This document shows, piece after piece, positions 57,427-64,000 of a DNA stretch of 64,000 bases. Under the pieces are notes generated by a model. It was not told the origin of the DNA, did not search any database, and was given only the letters and a program-made list of their open reading frames with translations. How positions within the stretch are numbered: the stretch's first letter is position 1; every line of letters starts with the position of its first letter. Made by a program: the position numbers and the translations under genes. Origin of the DNA: CAVTZP01 sp963739245 (GTDB lineage Bacteria > Chloroflexota > Dehalococcoidia > Dehalococcoidales > BS750m-G39); contig CAVTZP010000007.1 in NCBI GenBank assembly GCA_963739245.1, positions 124,001 to 188,000 of the forward strand, written 5' to 3'.

Positions 57427-58851
57427 ATGAACAGAGAAAGACAACAATCACTTGAGAAGCGAGTGCTAGGCTTTATTCAGCAGCATCAGTTAACCTCAGG
57501 CAAGAAGCTGGTGGTAGCGGTGTCCGGCGGACCGGACTCGGTGTGCCTCCTGCACATCCTAGCCAAGCTTCAGAAGGAGCTAAAGGTAAGTCTACATGTG
57601 GCTCACCTCAACCACCAACTTCGGGGGATTGAATCTGAGGCTGACGCTCAATATGTCTCCGACTTATCTCGCCAACTGGGTATCCCGGCTACTATAGAAG
57701 GGCGGGAGGTAAAAGGCTACCAAGCCAAGCACCGCCTTTCCCCAGAAGAAGCCGCTCGTGAGGTAAGATATAGCTTCCTGAGTGAGGTCGCAAAATCTAT
57801 CGGCGCCGAGCGGGTGGCGGTGGGACATACCACGGATGACCACATAGAGACAATACTGCTGCACCTCGTTAGGGGGACAGGAACCAGAGGGCTGCGGGGA
57901 CTTCAGCCATATACCGAGTGGAAATCAAAGACCGGCAGCATTGTTGTTATCAGGCCCCTGCTCGAGGTAAGCCGCCGGGAGACCGAAGACTACTGCCAGA
58001 GCCATGAGCTTAAGCCCCGGATTGATGCCTCAAACATTTCTCTCTCCCCGTTAAGAAATAGGATTCGCCATCAGCTTTTGCCCCTGCTTAAGAGCTATAA
58101 CCCCGGCATAGCTCAAGCCCTGCTCCGAACCGGTCGCATTGCCAGCGATGACATTGACTTCTTGGATAAAGAGGTTGCCCAACTATGGGATGAGGTTGCC
58201 CAAGAACAGCCGAACACCATTGTTTTAGACAAGAAAAAATTTGACCGGTTGCCCCCCGCCCTGAAGCGATACCTGTTCCGGGCAGCGGCGGAAAGGCTTC
58301 TCGGCAGCGCTAAGGACATTGAAATGCGCCATATTGAAGAAATGATGGCGGCGCTAAATAAGCCGGCGGGGAAGAGGCTCAGCCTACCCCGAGGCTTAAT
58401 TTTCTCCATAGAGTACGATAGATACCTATTAGCCTCAGACCCCGCCGCCTTATCCCCCCTCCCCATTTTAAACGGCGAGCTTCAATTAAAGATTCCGGGC
58501 GAGACCCGGCTCCCGGGCTGGCACGTAAAGGCAACTATCATAAACAGAGAAGATATGACCAAGAAGGACGAACTCACCACCTACCTCGACCTTGATAAGA
58601 CGGGCGATAGGCTGCTGGTACGACCTCGCCAGCGAGGGGACAGGTTCCAGCCGCTGGGCTTAGACCAGCCCAAGAAGCTAGGGGAGTTTATGATAGACGC
58701 CAAAATCCCCCGCGCCTGGCGGCAGCAAGTTCCCCTTGTCTGCTCCCCCGAGCATATTATATGGGTGGTTGGCTGGCGGATAGACGAGCGGGTAAAGGTG
58801 AGCGAGGATACCAAAAAGGTTCTATGCTTGGAATTTAAGCGGGTAGATTGA
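57427..58851 (+). CDS. tilS: tRNA(Ile)-lysidine synthase
   Basis: TilS converts C34 of tRNA-Ile(CAU) to lysidine so that it reads AUA. The 474-residue protein has the N-type ATP-PPase P-loop VAVSGGPDSVCLLHIL (residues 31-46), VGHTTDDHIETILLHLVRGT (metal and tRNA-binding region), and TilS substrate-binding and C-terminal domains (LLVRPRQRGDRFQPLGLD and ELGEFMIDAKIP-like). The C-terminal domain is complete. The ATG follows a long G-rich ribosome site. The frame is intact across its whole length. Convergent with the nicotinamidase fusion gene, with 6 bases between stop codons. Confidence 0.95.
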   Translation: MNRERQQSLEKRVLGFIQQHQLTSGKKLVVAVSGGPDSVCLLHILAKLQKELKVSLHVAHLNHQLRGIESEADAQYVSDLSRQLGIPATIEGREVKGYQAKHRLSPEEAAREVRYSFLSEVAKSIGAERVAVGHTTDDHIETILLHLVRGTGTRGLRGLQPYTEWKSKTGSIVVIRPLLEVSRRETEDYCQSHELKPRIDASNISLSPLRNRIRHQLLPLLKSYNPGIAQALLRTGRIASDDIDFLDKEVAQLWDEVAQEQPNTIVLDKKKFDRLPPALKRYLFRAAAERLLGSAKDIEMRHIEEMMAALNKPAGKRLSLPRGLIFSIEYDRYLLASDPAALSPLPILNGELQLKIPGETRLPGWHVKATIINREDMTKKDELTTYLDLDKTGDRLLVRPRQRGDRFQPLGLDQPKKLGEFMIDAKIPRAWRQQVPLVCSPEHIIWVVGWRIDERVKVSEDTKKVLCLEFKRVD

Positions 58852-58857
58852 GGAGGC

Positions 58858-60387
58858 TTACATTATCCGTTTGAGTCTGGGATTGGGGGTGATGCCGGGG
58901 ATTCTGCCCCGCTTGGCAATTGGCTTCCCTTCTATCTCATGCAGGTCAGCGGTAAAATCAATCGGCTTAGCCCCGCTGATATAGCTGCCGATGCCAAAGC
59001 CATCAACCGGCGCCCCCGACTCAACAAACTGCTTGATGCGCTCAACATTAATGCCACCGCTAACAAAAATCTTGACCTTTTTGAAGCCAGCTAAATCAAG
59101 CCTGGCTCTGACCTCCCTGACCAGCCCAGGGGTAACCCCGCCCCGCTCCGGCGGGGTATCAAGACGAACCGCGTTAAGCTTCTCCCCCAGAGCCTTAGCC
59201 ACCAGTATAGATTCCTCTGCCTCATCCTTAAAGGTATCAACCAAGGAAACGCGGGGAACTCCCGCCGGCGTATACTTATTAAAGGCCAAAGTCGCCTTAA
59301 CTGTATCCCCAATAATCAAAATCAGGGCATGGGGTATCGTCCCCGCTGGCTCAATACCCGCCAGCTTCGCCCCGGCGATACTGGAGCAGCCAGCGCAACC
59401 GCCAATGATAGCTGAGTAATCCATTATCCCCGCCACCGAAGGGTGAACATGGCGAGCACCAAAGCTGACAACAGGTATCCCCTGGGCGGCTTCGACACAC
59501 TCCCGGGCGGCAGTCGCCCAACCGCTACAGTGGGCCAAAATACCATCTATCGCCGTTTCATATAACCCGTAGCTCTGATAGGGCGCAGTTATACGCAGCA
59601 CTACTTCTTTTTCCGCCATGGCCTCACCCTCAGCCAGAGCCCAGACCTCACACTTATCCTCAGGCAAAACACTAGAGAGCAAAGCCTTGACCTCCTCTAT
59701 ACCACAGAACACCCCCGCCCTGCTGGCGAATACCTCCATAGTCGCCACCGGGTTAAGCCCCTCACGGCGCAATATCTCCACAGTGCGGGCAAAGTAGATA
59801 TCAGCCGTCTCCCCAGATAGTACTGCTTCAGGGGGTTCAAACTTGGCTGGCTTAACTCGGCTAACCCCAACGTTGGTCAATTTAGCCCCCAATACATGTT
59901 CCATGTAACCAAGGGCAAAGTGGTGTCCCTTCTCATCAAAGGAGGCAACACAATCTACAGGAACTTCTACCTCGTAACCACGGACTCTGGCATCAGCGAC
60001 TGCGGACAACACGCATATATGAGTGCACACCCCGCAGACAATCAGCTTCTCCGGCTTTAGCTTCTTCAGCTTCTCGTCAAGAGAAGTGCCAAGAAATGAG
60101 CTAAAGGTCTTTTTGGGTATTATCTCGCCCTTATATTTGGCCAATTCCGGAATGACCTCAGCCTCGGCAGTGCCCTCAATGGCGTGGGGAGGGAACATCT
60201 TGAACTCGGGGTCATCGGGGTCGTGGTGGTCACAGAGAAAGAATATCTTGGAACCCTGGACAAGCTCCCTCTCCAGCAGACGTTGAACATTAGGGATGAT
60301 ACGCCGGGCCCTCTCCCCGCAATACAGAGGATAGCCCTCCTCCAGAAAACCCCGGAGCATATCAGAAACTAAAACTGCGTTAGCCAT
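58858..60387 (-). CDS. Fused nicotinamidase / nicotinate phosphoribosyltransferase
   Basis: This is a single 509-residue protein that appears to combine two consecutive steps of NAD salvage: nicotinamide to nicotinate, then nicotinate plus PRPP to nicotinate mononucleotide. Residues 1-180 are an isochorismatase-fold nicotinamidase with the expected triad: D9 in VSDMLRGF, a lysine in PKKTFSSF (K92 or K93) and C125 in CTHICVL, plus the metal-binding CDHHDPDDPEF. Residues 190-509 are a type II nicotinate phosphoribosyltransferase (TMEVFASRAGVFCGIEEVKA, VSFGARHVHPSVAGIMDYSA, IFVSGGINVERIKQF, GIGSYISGAKP). No stop codon separates the domains. ATG 60387 has GTGAGG upstream, and a GTG at 60399 is an alternative. 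Confidence 0.87.
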   Translation of the reverse strand: MANAVLVSDMLRGFLEEGYPLYCGERARRIIPNVQRLLERELVQGSKIFFLCDHHDPDDPEFKMFPPHAIEGTAEAEVIPELAKYKGEIIPKKTFSSFLGTSLDEKLKKLKPEKLIVCGVCTHICVLSAVADARVRGYEVEVPVDCVASFDEKGHHFALGYMEHVLGAKLTNVGVSRVKPAKFEPPEAVLSGETADIYFARTVEILRREGLNPVATMEVFASRAGVFCGIEEVKALLSSVLPEDKCEVWALAEGEAMAEKEVVLRITAPYQSYGLYETAIDGILAHCSGWATAARECVEAAQGIPVVSFGARHVHPSVAGIMDYSAIIGGCAGCSSIAGAKLAGIEPAGTIPHALILIIGDTVKATLAFNKYTPAGVPRVSLVDTFKDEAEESILVAKALGEKLNAVRLDTPPERGGVTPGLVREVRARLDLAGFKKVKIFVSGGINVERIKQFVESGAPVDGFGIGSYISGAKPIDFTADLHEIEGKPIAKRGRIPGITPNPRLKRIM

Positions 60388-60415
60388 AGTCCGCCTCACT
60401 TTCCCGCTTGACTAG

Positions 60416-60700
60416 TTAAGGCTCAAGATAGCCCACATACTCTCTGAGCAGGGACGTTACCTGGGGAATGTTGCCCTCGTCCAAGGCATTAAGCACGTCT
60501 TGCAGAATCTGAACCTCCGAGGTAAGGCAGGTTTTAATCTCCTCGTAAGAGCCGCAGCAAGGCTGAGGCTCTGCTTTCCACAACAAGGCTGATTTTATCT
60601 CCAGCATCTTTTCCACTTCACTCCGACACTCACCGAGTTTTGCCGGGTCAGCCAGCTTGCGGATAAGATTTCCAACCTGTTCTTTAGAGATTATTAACAC
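60416..60700 (-). CDS. Small hypothetical protein downstream of purH
   Basis: This is a 94-residue acidic, helical protein. The N-terminal half reads ISKEQVGNLIRKLADPAKLG, and a short segment with two adjacent cysteines (PQPCCGSYEEIKTCL) follows; the rest is a helix. I do not recognise the family. It starts at GTG 60700, 11 bases after purH, with a G-rich sequence upstream, and lies 28 bases before the nicotinamidase fusion on the same strand. It is therefore likely to be co-transcribed with a purine gene and an NAD-salvage gene, both of which use phosphoribosyl donors. That hints at a linked role but proves nothing. Confidence 0.5.
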   Translation of the reverse strand: MLIISKEQVGNLIRKLADPAKLGECRSEVEKMLEIKSALLWKAEPQPCCGSYEEIKTCLTSEVQILQDVLNALDEGNIPQVTSLLREYVGYLEP

Positions 60701-60711
60701 CTTTAACCCCC

Positions 60712-62256
60712 CTAGTGCCGGAAATGCCTTTCGCCGGTAAAGACCATCGCCATATTATACTTGTCGGCCGCCTTAATTGAGTCTTCGTCCCTTATTGAGC
60801 CGCCGGGCTGGATGATAGCCGTTACCTTGGCTGCGCCTGCCGCTTCAACCACATCAGGGAAGGGGAACATAGCGTCCGAAGCCAGAACGCTGCCGGAAAC
60901 CTTGCCTCCAGCTTTTTCTATCGCTATCTGGGCACTGACAATGCGGCTGGGCTGCCCGGCCCCCATCCCCAGGAGTGTCTTATCCTTAGCCAGCACGATG
61001 GCATTAGACTTTATATGCTTGACCACCCTCCAGGCAAAGAGCAAATCCTTTACTTCCGCCGGCGTTGGCTGGCGCCTGGTTACCGTTTTCAGGTTGACGC
61101 TATCCTCGGAGAGGGAATCTGAACTCTGAACAAGAAACCCGCCCCTTACCCGGCGGAAATCAAGATAGCCGGCCGGCACCTTACCATAATCTGGCGGCAG
61201 TTCAGCAACAAGAATACGCAAATCCTTCTTCGTCTTTAATAGCTTTAGCGCCTCAGCCTCATACTCCGGGGCAATAACAATCTCATAGAAGACCGGCTTT
61301 ATCTCCTTAGCCATAGCCAGGGTAACCGCCCGGTTGCAAGCAACAATGCCGCCAAAGGCAGCCACCGTGTCGCCACTAAAAGCGCGCCGATAGGCCTCGG
61401 CAATATCATCATGACTGGCCAGCCCACAGGGGTTGGTATGCTTGATAATAGCCACTGTGGCTGCCGAAAAATCAGTCACTGCCCCCCAGGCGGCATCGGC
61501 ATCAAGGATATTATTAAAGGAAAGCTCCTTGCCCCCCAGTTGCTCTGCCCAGGTGATGCCGGTATCACCACCACCCCCCACCACCGGCTCAGCATAGAAG
61601 GCAGCCTGCTGATGCGGGTTCTCCCCGTAGCGAAGCCCGTAGCGCTTCTTCAGGGCGATGGTCATCTCCTCAGGGAAGCCTTCTATATCCCGCCGCAGGT
61701 ACTGAGAAATGGCGGTGTCATAGACGGCCACATGCTGGAACGCTTTCTGCGCCAGGCGTTTACGCTCCGCCAGAGGCAAATCACCCTTCTTTAATTTTTC
61801 CAGAACCGGCTGGTAATCCTTAGGGTCAACAACCACAATAACGCCGGGGAAATTCTTGGCTGCCGCCCGAATCATCGTCGGCCCGCCAATATCAATATTC
61901 TCCAGCGCCTCCTCAAGGCTAACCCCCTCTTTAGATACAGTCTGGACGAAGGGGTAAAGATTAACTGCCACCAGGTCGATTTTCTCTATTTTGTTTTTAG
62001 CCAGCTCCTGCATATGACTGGGCATATCGCGCCGGGCCAGAATGCCGCCGTGAACCATCGGGTGTAATGTCTTCACCCGGCCGTCAAGGATTTCGGGAAA
62101 GCCGGTAATCTCAGAGACGCTTTTTACCGGAACTTTAGCCTCCGCCAGCGCCTTTTTCGTACCGCCGGTAGAAAAGACCTCAAAGCCGAGCTGGCTTAAG
62201 CCCTTGGCAAAGTCGGTGACTCCAGTTTTATCCGATACACTAACAATGGCTCGCAT
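60712..62256 (-). CDS. purH: Bifunctional AICAR transformylase / IMP cyclohydrolase
   Basis: PurH catalyses the last two steps to IMP. The 514-residue protein has the N-terminal MGS-like cyclohydrolase domain (SVSDKTGVTDFAKGL; GGTKKALAEA; GRVKTLHPMVHGGILARRD). The C-terminal transformylase domain has YGENPHQQAAFY, KHTNPCGLA and MGAGQPSRIVS, and ends in PGGSIRDEDSIKAADKYNMA and FTGERHFRH. The ATG has GGAGGTTCTT upstream. It is 16 bases downstream of purM, and the order purF-purM-purH is a common de novo purine arrangement (purN is absent between purM and purH). Confidence 0.97.
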   Translation of the reverse strand: MRAIVSVSDKTGVTDFAKGLSQLGFEVFSTGGTKKALAEAKVPVKSVSEITGFPEILDGRVKTLHPMVHGGILARRDMPSHMQELAKNKIEKIDLVAVNLYPFVQTVSKEGVSLEEALENIDIGGPTMIRAAAKNFPGVIVVVDPKDYQPVLEKLKKGDLPLAERKRLAQKAFQHVAVYDTAISQYLRRDIEGFPEEMTIALKKRYGLRYGENPHQQAAFYAEPVVGGGGDTGITWAEQLGGKELSFNNILDADAAWGAVTDFSAATVAIIKHTNPCGLASHDDIAEAYRRAFSGDTVAAFGGIVACNRAVTLAMAKEIKPVFYEIVIAPEYEAEALKLLKTKKDLRILVAELPPDYGKVPAGYLDFRRVRGGFLVQSSDSLSEDSVNLKTVTRRQPTPAEVKDLLFAWRVVKHIKSNAIVLAKDKTLLGMGAGQPSRIVSAQIAIEKAGGKVSGSVLASDAMFPFPDVVEAAGAAKVTAIIQPGGSIRDEDSIKAADKYNMAMVFTGERHFRH

Positions 62257-62272
62257 AAGAACCTCCGTTTAG

Positions 62273-63286
62273 CTACTCGAGAATTACCCTCGCCTTATCT
62301 GTCTGCTTTATCACCTCACCGATAACCTTAGCCTCAGGCAACGCTTTGGTCAGACGGTTAACATTTTCCGGTGAGCAAATAACCGCCATGCCGATACCCA
62401 TATTAAATACATGAAACATCTCGCTTCGGTCAATATTGCCCCGCTTCTGAATAAGATTAAAGATGGGTGGCACCACCCACGACTTACTATCAAACCTTGC
62501 CGCCAGACCTTGGGGCAGAACCCTGGGCACATTATCAATTAAGCCACCACCGGTGATATGCGCCATGCCCTTAATAACTGGCAATAGCGGCTTTAACTGA
62601 TGAAGGTAGCCGCGGTGAGGCGTCAGCAACACCTCGCCCAACTTCTGACCTAGCTCAGGGTAATATTTATTCAGTGCTGAAGCGGTTTCACCAAAAACCT
62701 TGCGCGCTAGGGAATAACCGTTGGTATGAAGCCCGCTGGAGGGCAAGCCGAGAATGGCATCGCCAGCGGCAATCGTCTTGCCCATGAGGATTTTATCTTT
62801 TTCCACCACGCCGATGATAAAGCCGACCAGGTCATAGTCCTCGCCGGCATATATTCCCGGCATCTCCGCCGTCTCACCACCGATAAGGGCACAGCCCACG
62901 TCACGGCAGGCCTGAGCCAGCCCGCGGGCGATAGCCTCTACCGCCTCCGGCATCAGCTTGCCCATAGCAATATAGTCCAGAAAGAACAGCGGCTCGGCGC
63001 CACAGGTGAGGATATCATTAACGCAGTGATTGACGATGTCAATGCCAACGCCCTCATGCCGGCCCAGAGCCGAGGCAATCTTAAGTTTAGTCCCCACCCC
63101 GTCAACGCTGGAGACCAGAACCGGCTCTTTATACCCCTTAAATTCAAAAAGCCCGCCAAAAAAGCCAACGCCGCTCAAGACCTCAGGACCATAGGTTGAG
63201 CGGGCGTGCTTGCCAATCAGTTTTTTGGCTCTAGCCGCAACCTCAATATTGACACCGGCTTCAGTATAAGTATGCTTAATTGTCAA
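62273..63286 (-). CDS. purM: Phosphoribosylformylglycinamidine cyclo-ligase (AIR synthetase)
   Basis: PurM makes aminoimidazole ribotide from FGAM with ATP. The 337-residue protein shows GGLFEF, LVSSVDGVGTKLKIA, GIDIVNHCVNDILTCGAEPL and GGETAEMPGIY, and the C-terminal LLPVIKGMAHITGGGLIDNV and VFNMGIGM. It uses a TTG start at 63286 with GGAGG 6 bases before it. The frame is intact. It lies between purF (115 bases upstream) and purH. The absence of a separate purN in the cluster is notable; formyltransfer may be encoded elsewhere. Confidence 0.96.
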   Translation of the reverse strand: MTIKHTYTEAGVNIEVAARAKKLIGKHARSTYGPEVLSGVGFFGGLFEFKGYKEPVLVSSVDGVGTKLKIASALGRHEGVGIDIVNHCVNDILTCGAEPLFFLDYIAMGKLMPEAVEAIARGLAQACRDVGCALIGGETAEMPGIYAGEDYDLVGFIIGVVEKDKILMGKTIAAGDAILGLPSSGLHTNGYSLARKVFGETASALNKYYPELGQKLGEVLLTPHRGYLHQLKPLLPVIKGMAHITGGGLIDNVPRVLPQGLAARFDSKSWVVPPIFNLIQKRGNIDRSEMFHVFNMGIGMAVICSPENVNRLTKALPEAKVIGEVIKQTDKARVILE

Positions 63287-63401
63287 CGACCGCCTCCGTC
63301 TCTAGACTACCAGAAACCGAGCGACAACTGCAAATCCCGATGACATTTAGAAAGAGGCTTGAAGAGGGTTTAGCTTACCGCTACTTTACGCCAGAGGGAT
63401 T

Positions 63402-64000
63402 TTATTTATCAGAGAGCATGGCCTCCAGTGCCAGCTTATCCATCTGAAGCTGCACCGGAATAGGGTAGTCGCCGGTGAAGCAGGCCAGGCAGAAGGTATC
63501 CCGGGGCAGAGCCTACGGCTTTAATCAGCCCGTCAATGCTCAGGTAGCCCAGCGAGTCAGCCCCAATAAAATCCCTGACCTCAGCCACCGTCTTATGAGC
63601 CGCGATTAGCTCAGCGCGGGTAGCCATATCAACACCAAAAAAGCAGGGATAGCGGATGGGCGGGGCACAGATACGCATATGCACCTCTTTCGCCCCTGCC
63701 CTTCTCAGCAGTTTCACCACTTTGGGAGTGGTAGTGCCACGCACAATGCTATCGTCAGCCACCACCACCCGCTTGCCATCAAGCAACTGGGGCAGGGGGT
63801 TAAATTTCAGCTTAACACCGAGGTCTCTGATGCGCTGGTCAGGCTCAATAAAGGTGCGCCCGACATAGCGGTTCTTAATCAGCCCCTCACCCAGGGGAAT
63901 ACCTGACTCGCGGGAATAACCAATGCCCGCCGCCGTAGCGGAATCGGGCACACCCATAACCAAATCGGCAGCCACCGGGTATTCCTGAGCCAGCCCCTTA
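63402..64000 (-). pseudogene. purF: Amidophosphoribosyltransferase (PurF), partial at window edge and frameshifted
   Basis: This is the C-terminal part of glutamine-PRPP amidotransferase, the first enzyme of purine synthesis. The sequence contains GVPDSATAAGIGYS, RTFIEPDQRIRDLGVKLKFN, the PRPP loop VVVADDSIVRGTTT, and RYPCFFGVDMATRAELIAA, all typical of PurF. A one-base shift near 63500, in a region rich in C and G, breaks the frame; the conserved end TFCLACFTGDYPIP and a short tail then continue in another frame to TAA 63402. The N-terminal glutaminase domain lies beyond the window. The frame is open to base 64000. Confidence 0.88.

Overview
The window is a bacterial chromosome segment of roughly 50-55% GC. 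It is packed with housekeeping genes, has short intergenic gaps and many GTG/TTG starts, and carries no phage, insertion sequence, rRNA operon or CRISPR array that I can see. The gene content suggests a strict anaerobe. It includes a four-subunit 2-oxoacid:ferredoxin oxidoreductase, a soluble NADH diaphorase of the HoxEFU/NuoEFG type, a 2-hydroxyacyl-CoA-dehydratase-type activase and a benzoate-CoA-ligase-like enzyme. A mycobacterial-type inositol-1-phosphate synthase beside a PimA-like glycosyltransferase and a CDP-alcohol phosphatidyltransferase, a short IF2, a DnaB-DnaD-DnaC helicase module and HrcA/CIRCE control of groESL fit Chloroflexota, most likely class Dehalococcoidia. That placement is an inference.

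Layout. 0-4.4 kb: korDABC, an ACT-domain gene and a pyruvate kinase that lacks its B domain. 4.4-9.9 kb: a NarL-type two-component pair divergent from the diaphorase trio, then a membrane PAP2-like protein. 10-12.2 kb: tRNA-Gly, a broken alcohol dehydrogenase, an unidentified fragment, a broken Smr-domain gene, tRNA-His, tRNA-Arg and an abnormal T16A30 tract. 12.2-21.5 kb: zincin, mtaB, fabF, recJ, lgt, ftsY, an MrfA-like helicase, ylxP and a zinc-ribbon gene. 21.7-27 kb: a probable rpsO-pnp-dapB-asd-dapA operon for RNA turnover and lysine/diaminopimelate synthesis. 27-31.4 kb: purA and the inositol-lipid genes. 31.6-36.6 kb: nusA-ylxR-infB-rbfA-truB plus a 45-residue zinc ribbon. 36.7-45.2 kb: an M20 hydrolase, the activase, plsX-trxA-trxB, rplI-dnaB-dnaD-dnaC and an HNH nuclease. 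45.2-51 kb: ricT, holB, lysA, two uncharacterised genes and the CoA ligase. 51.3-55.8 kb: M16 protease, groESL with CIRCE, tsaD. 55.9-64 kb: a low-GC orphan gene bracketed by inverted copies of an intergenic repeat, a TIGR03936-type gene, tilS, a fused nicotinamidase/nicotinate phosphoribosyltransferase, and purH-purM-purF.

Two cautions dominate the reading. First, many genes are interrupted by single-base frameshifts, including ones normally essential (fabF, ftsY, lgt, asd, purA, nusA, tsaD, purF). They are densest between 10 and 19.5 kb and several lie at homopolymers. Consensus sequence error is the simplest explanation, so entries typed 'pseudogene' for these loci mean 'reading frame broken as given', not proven loss of function. 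Second, the T16A30 tract looks like an artefact or join.

I found no clear new multi-gene system. The best leads are the nicotinamidase-NAPRTase fusion, the B-domain-less pyruvate kinase with altered potassium-site residues, a family of double-hairpin intergenic repeats (four copies, two of them flanking a foreign-looking gene), and an activase with an extra C-terminal cysteine cluster.
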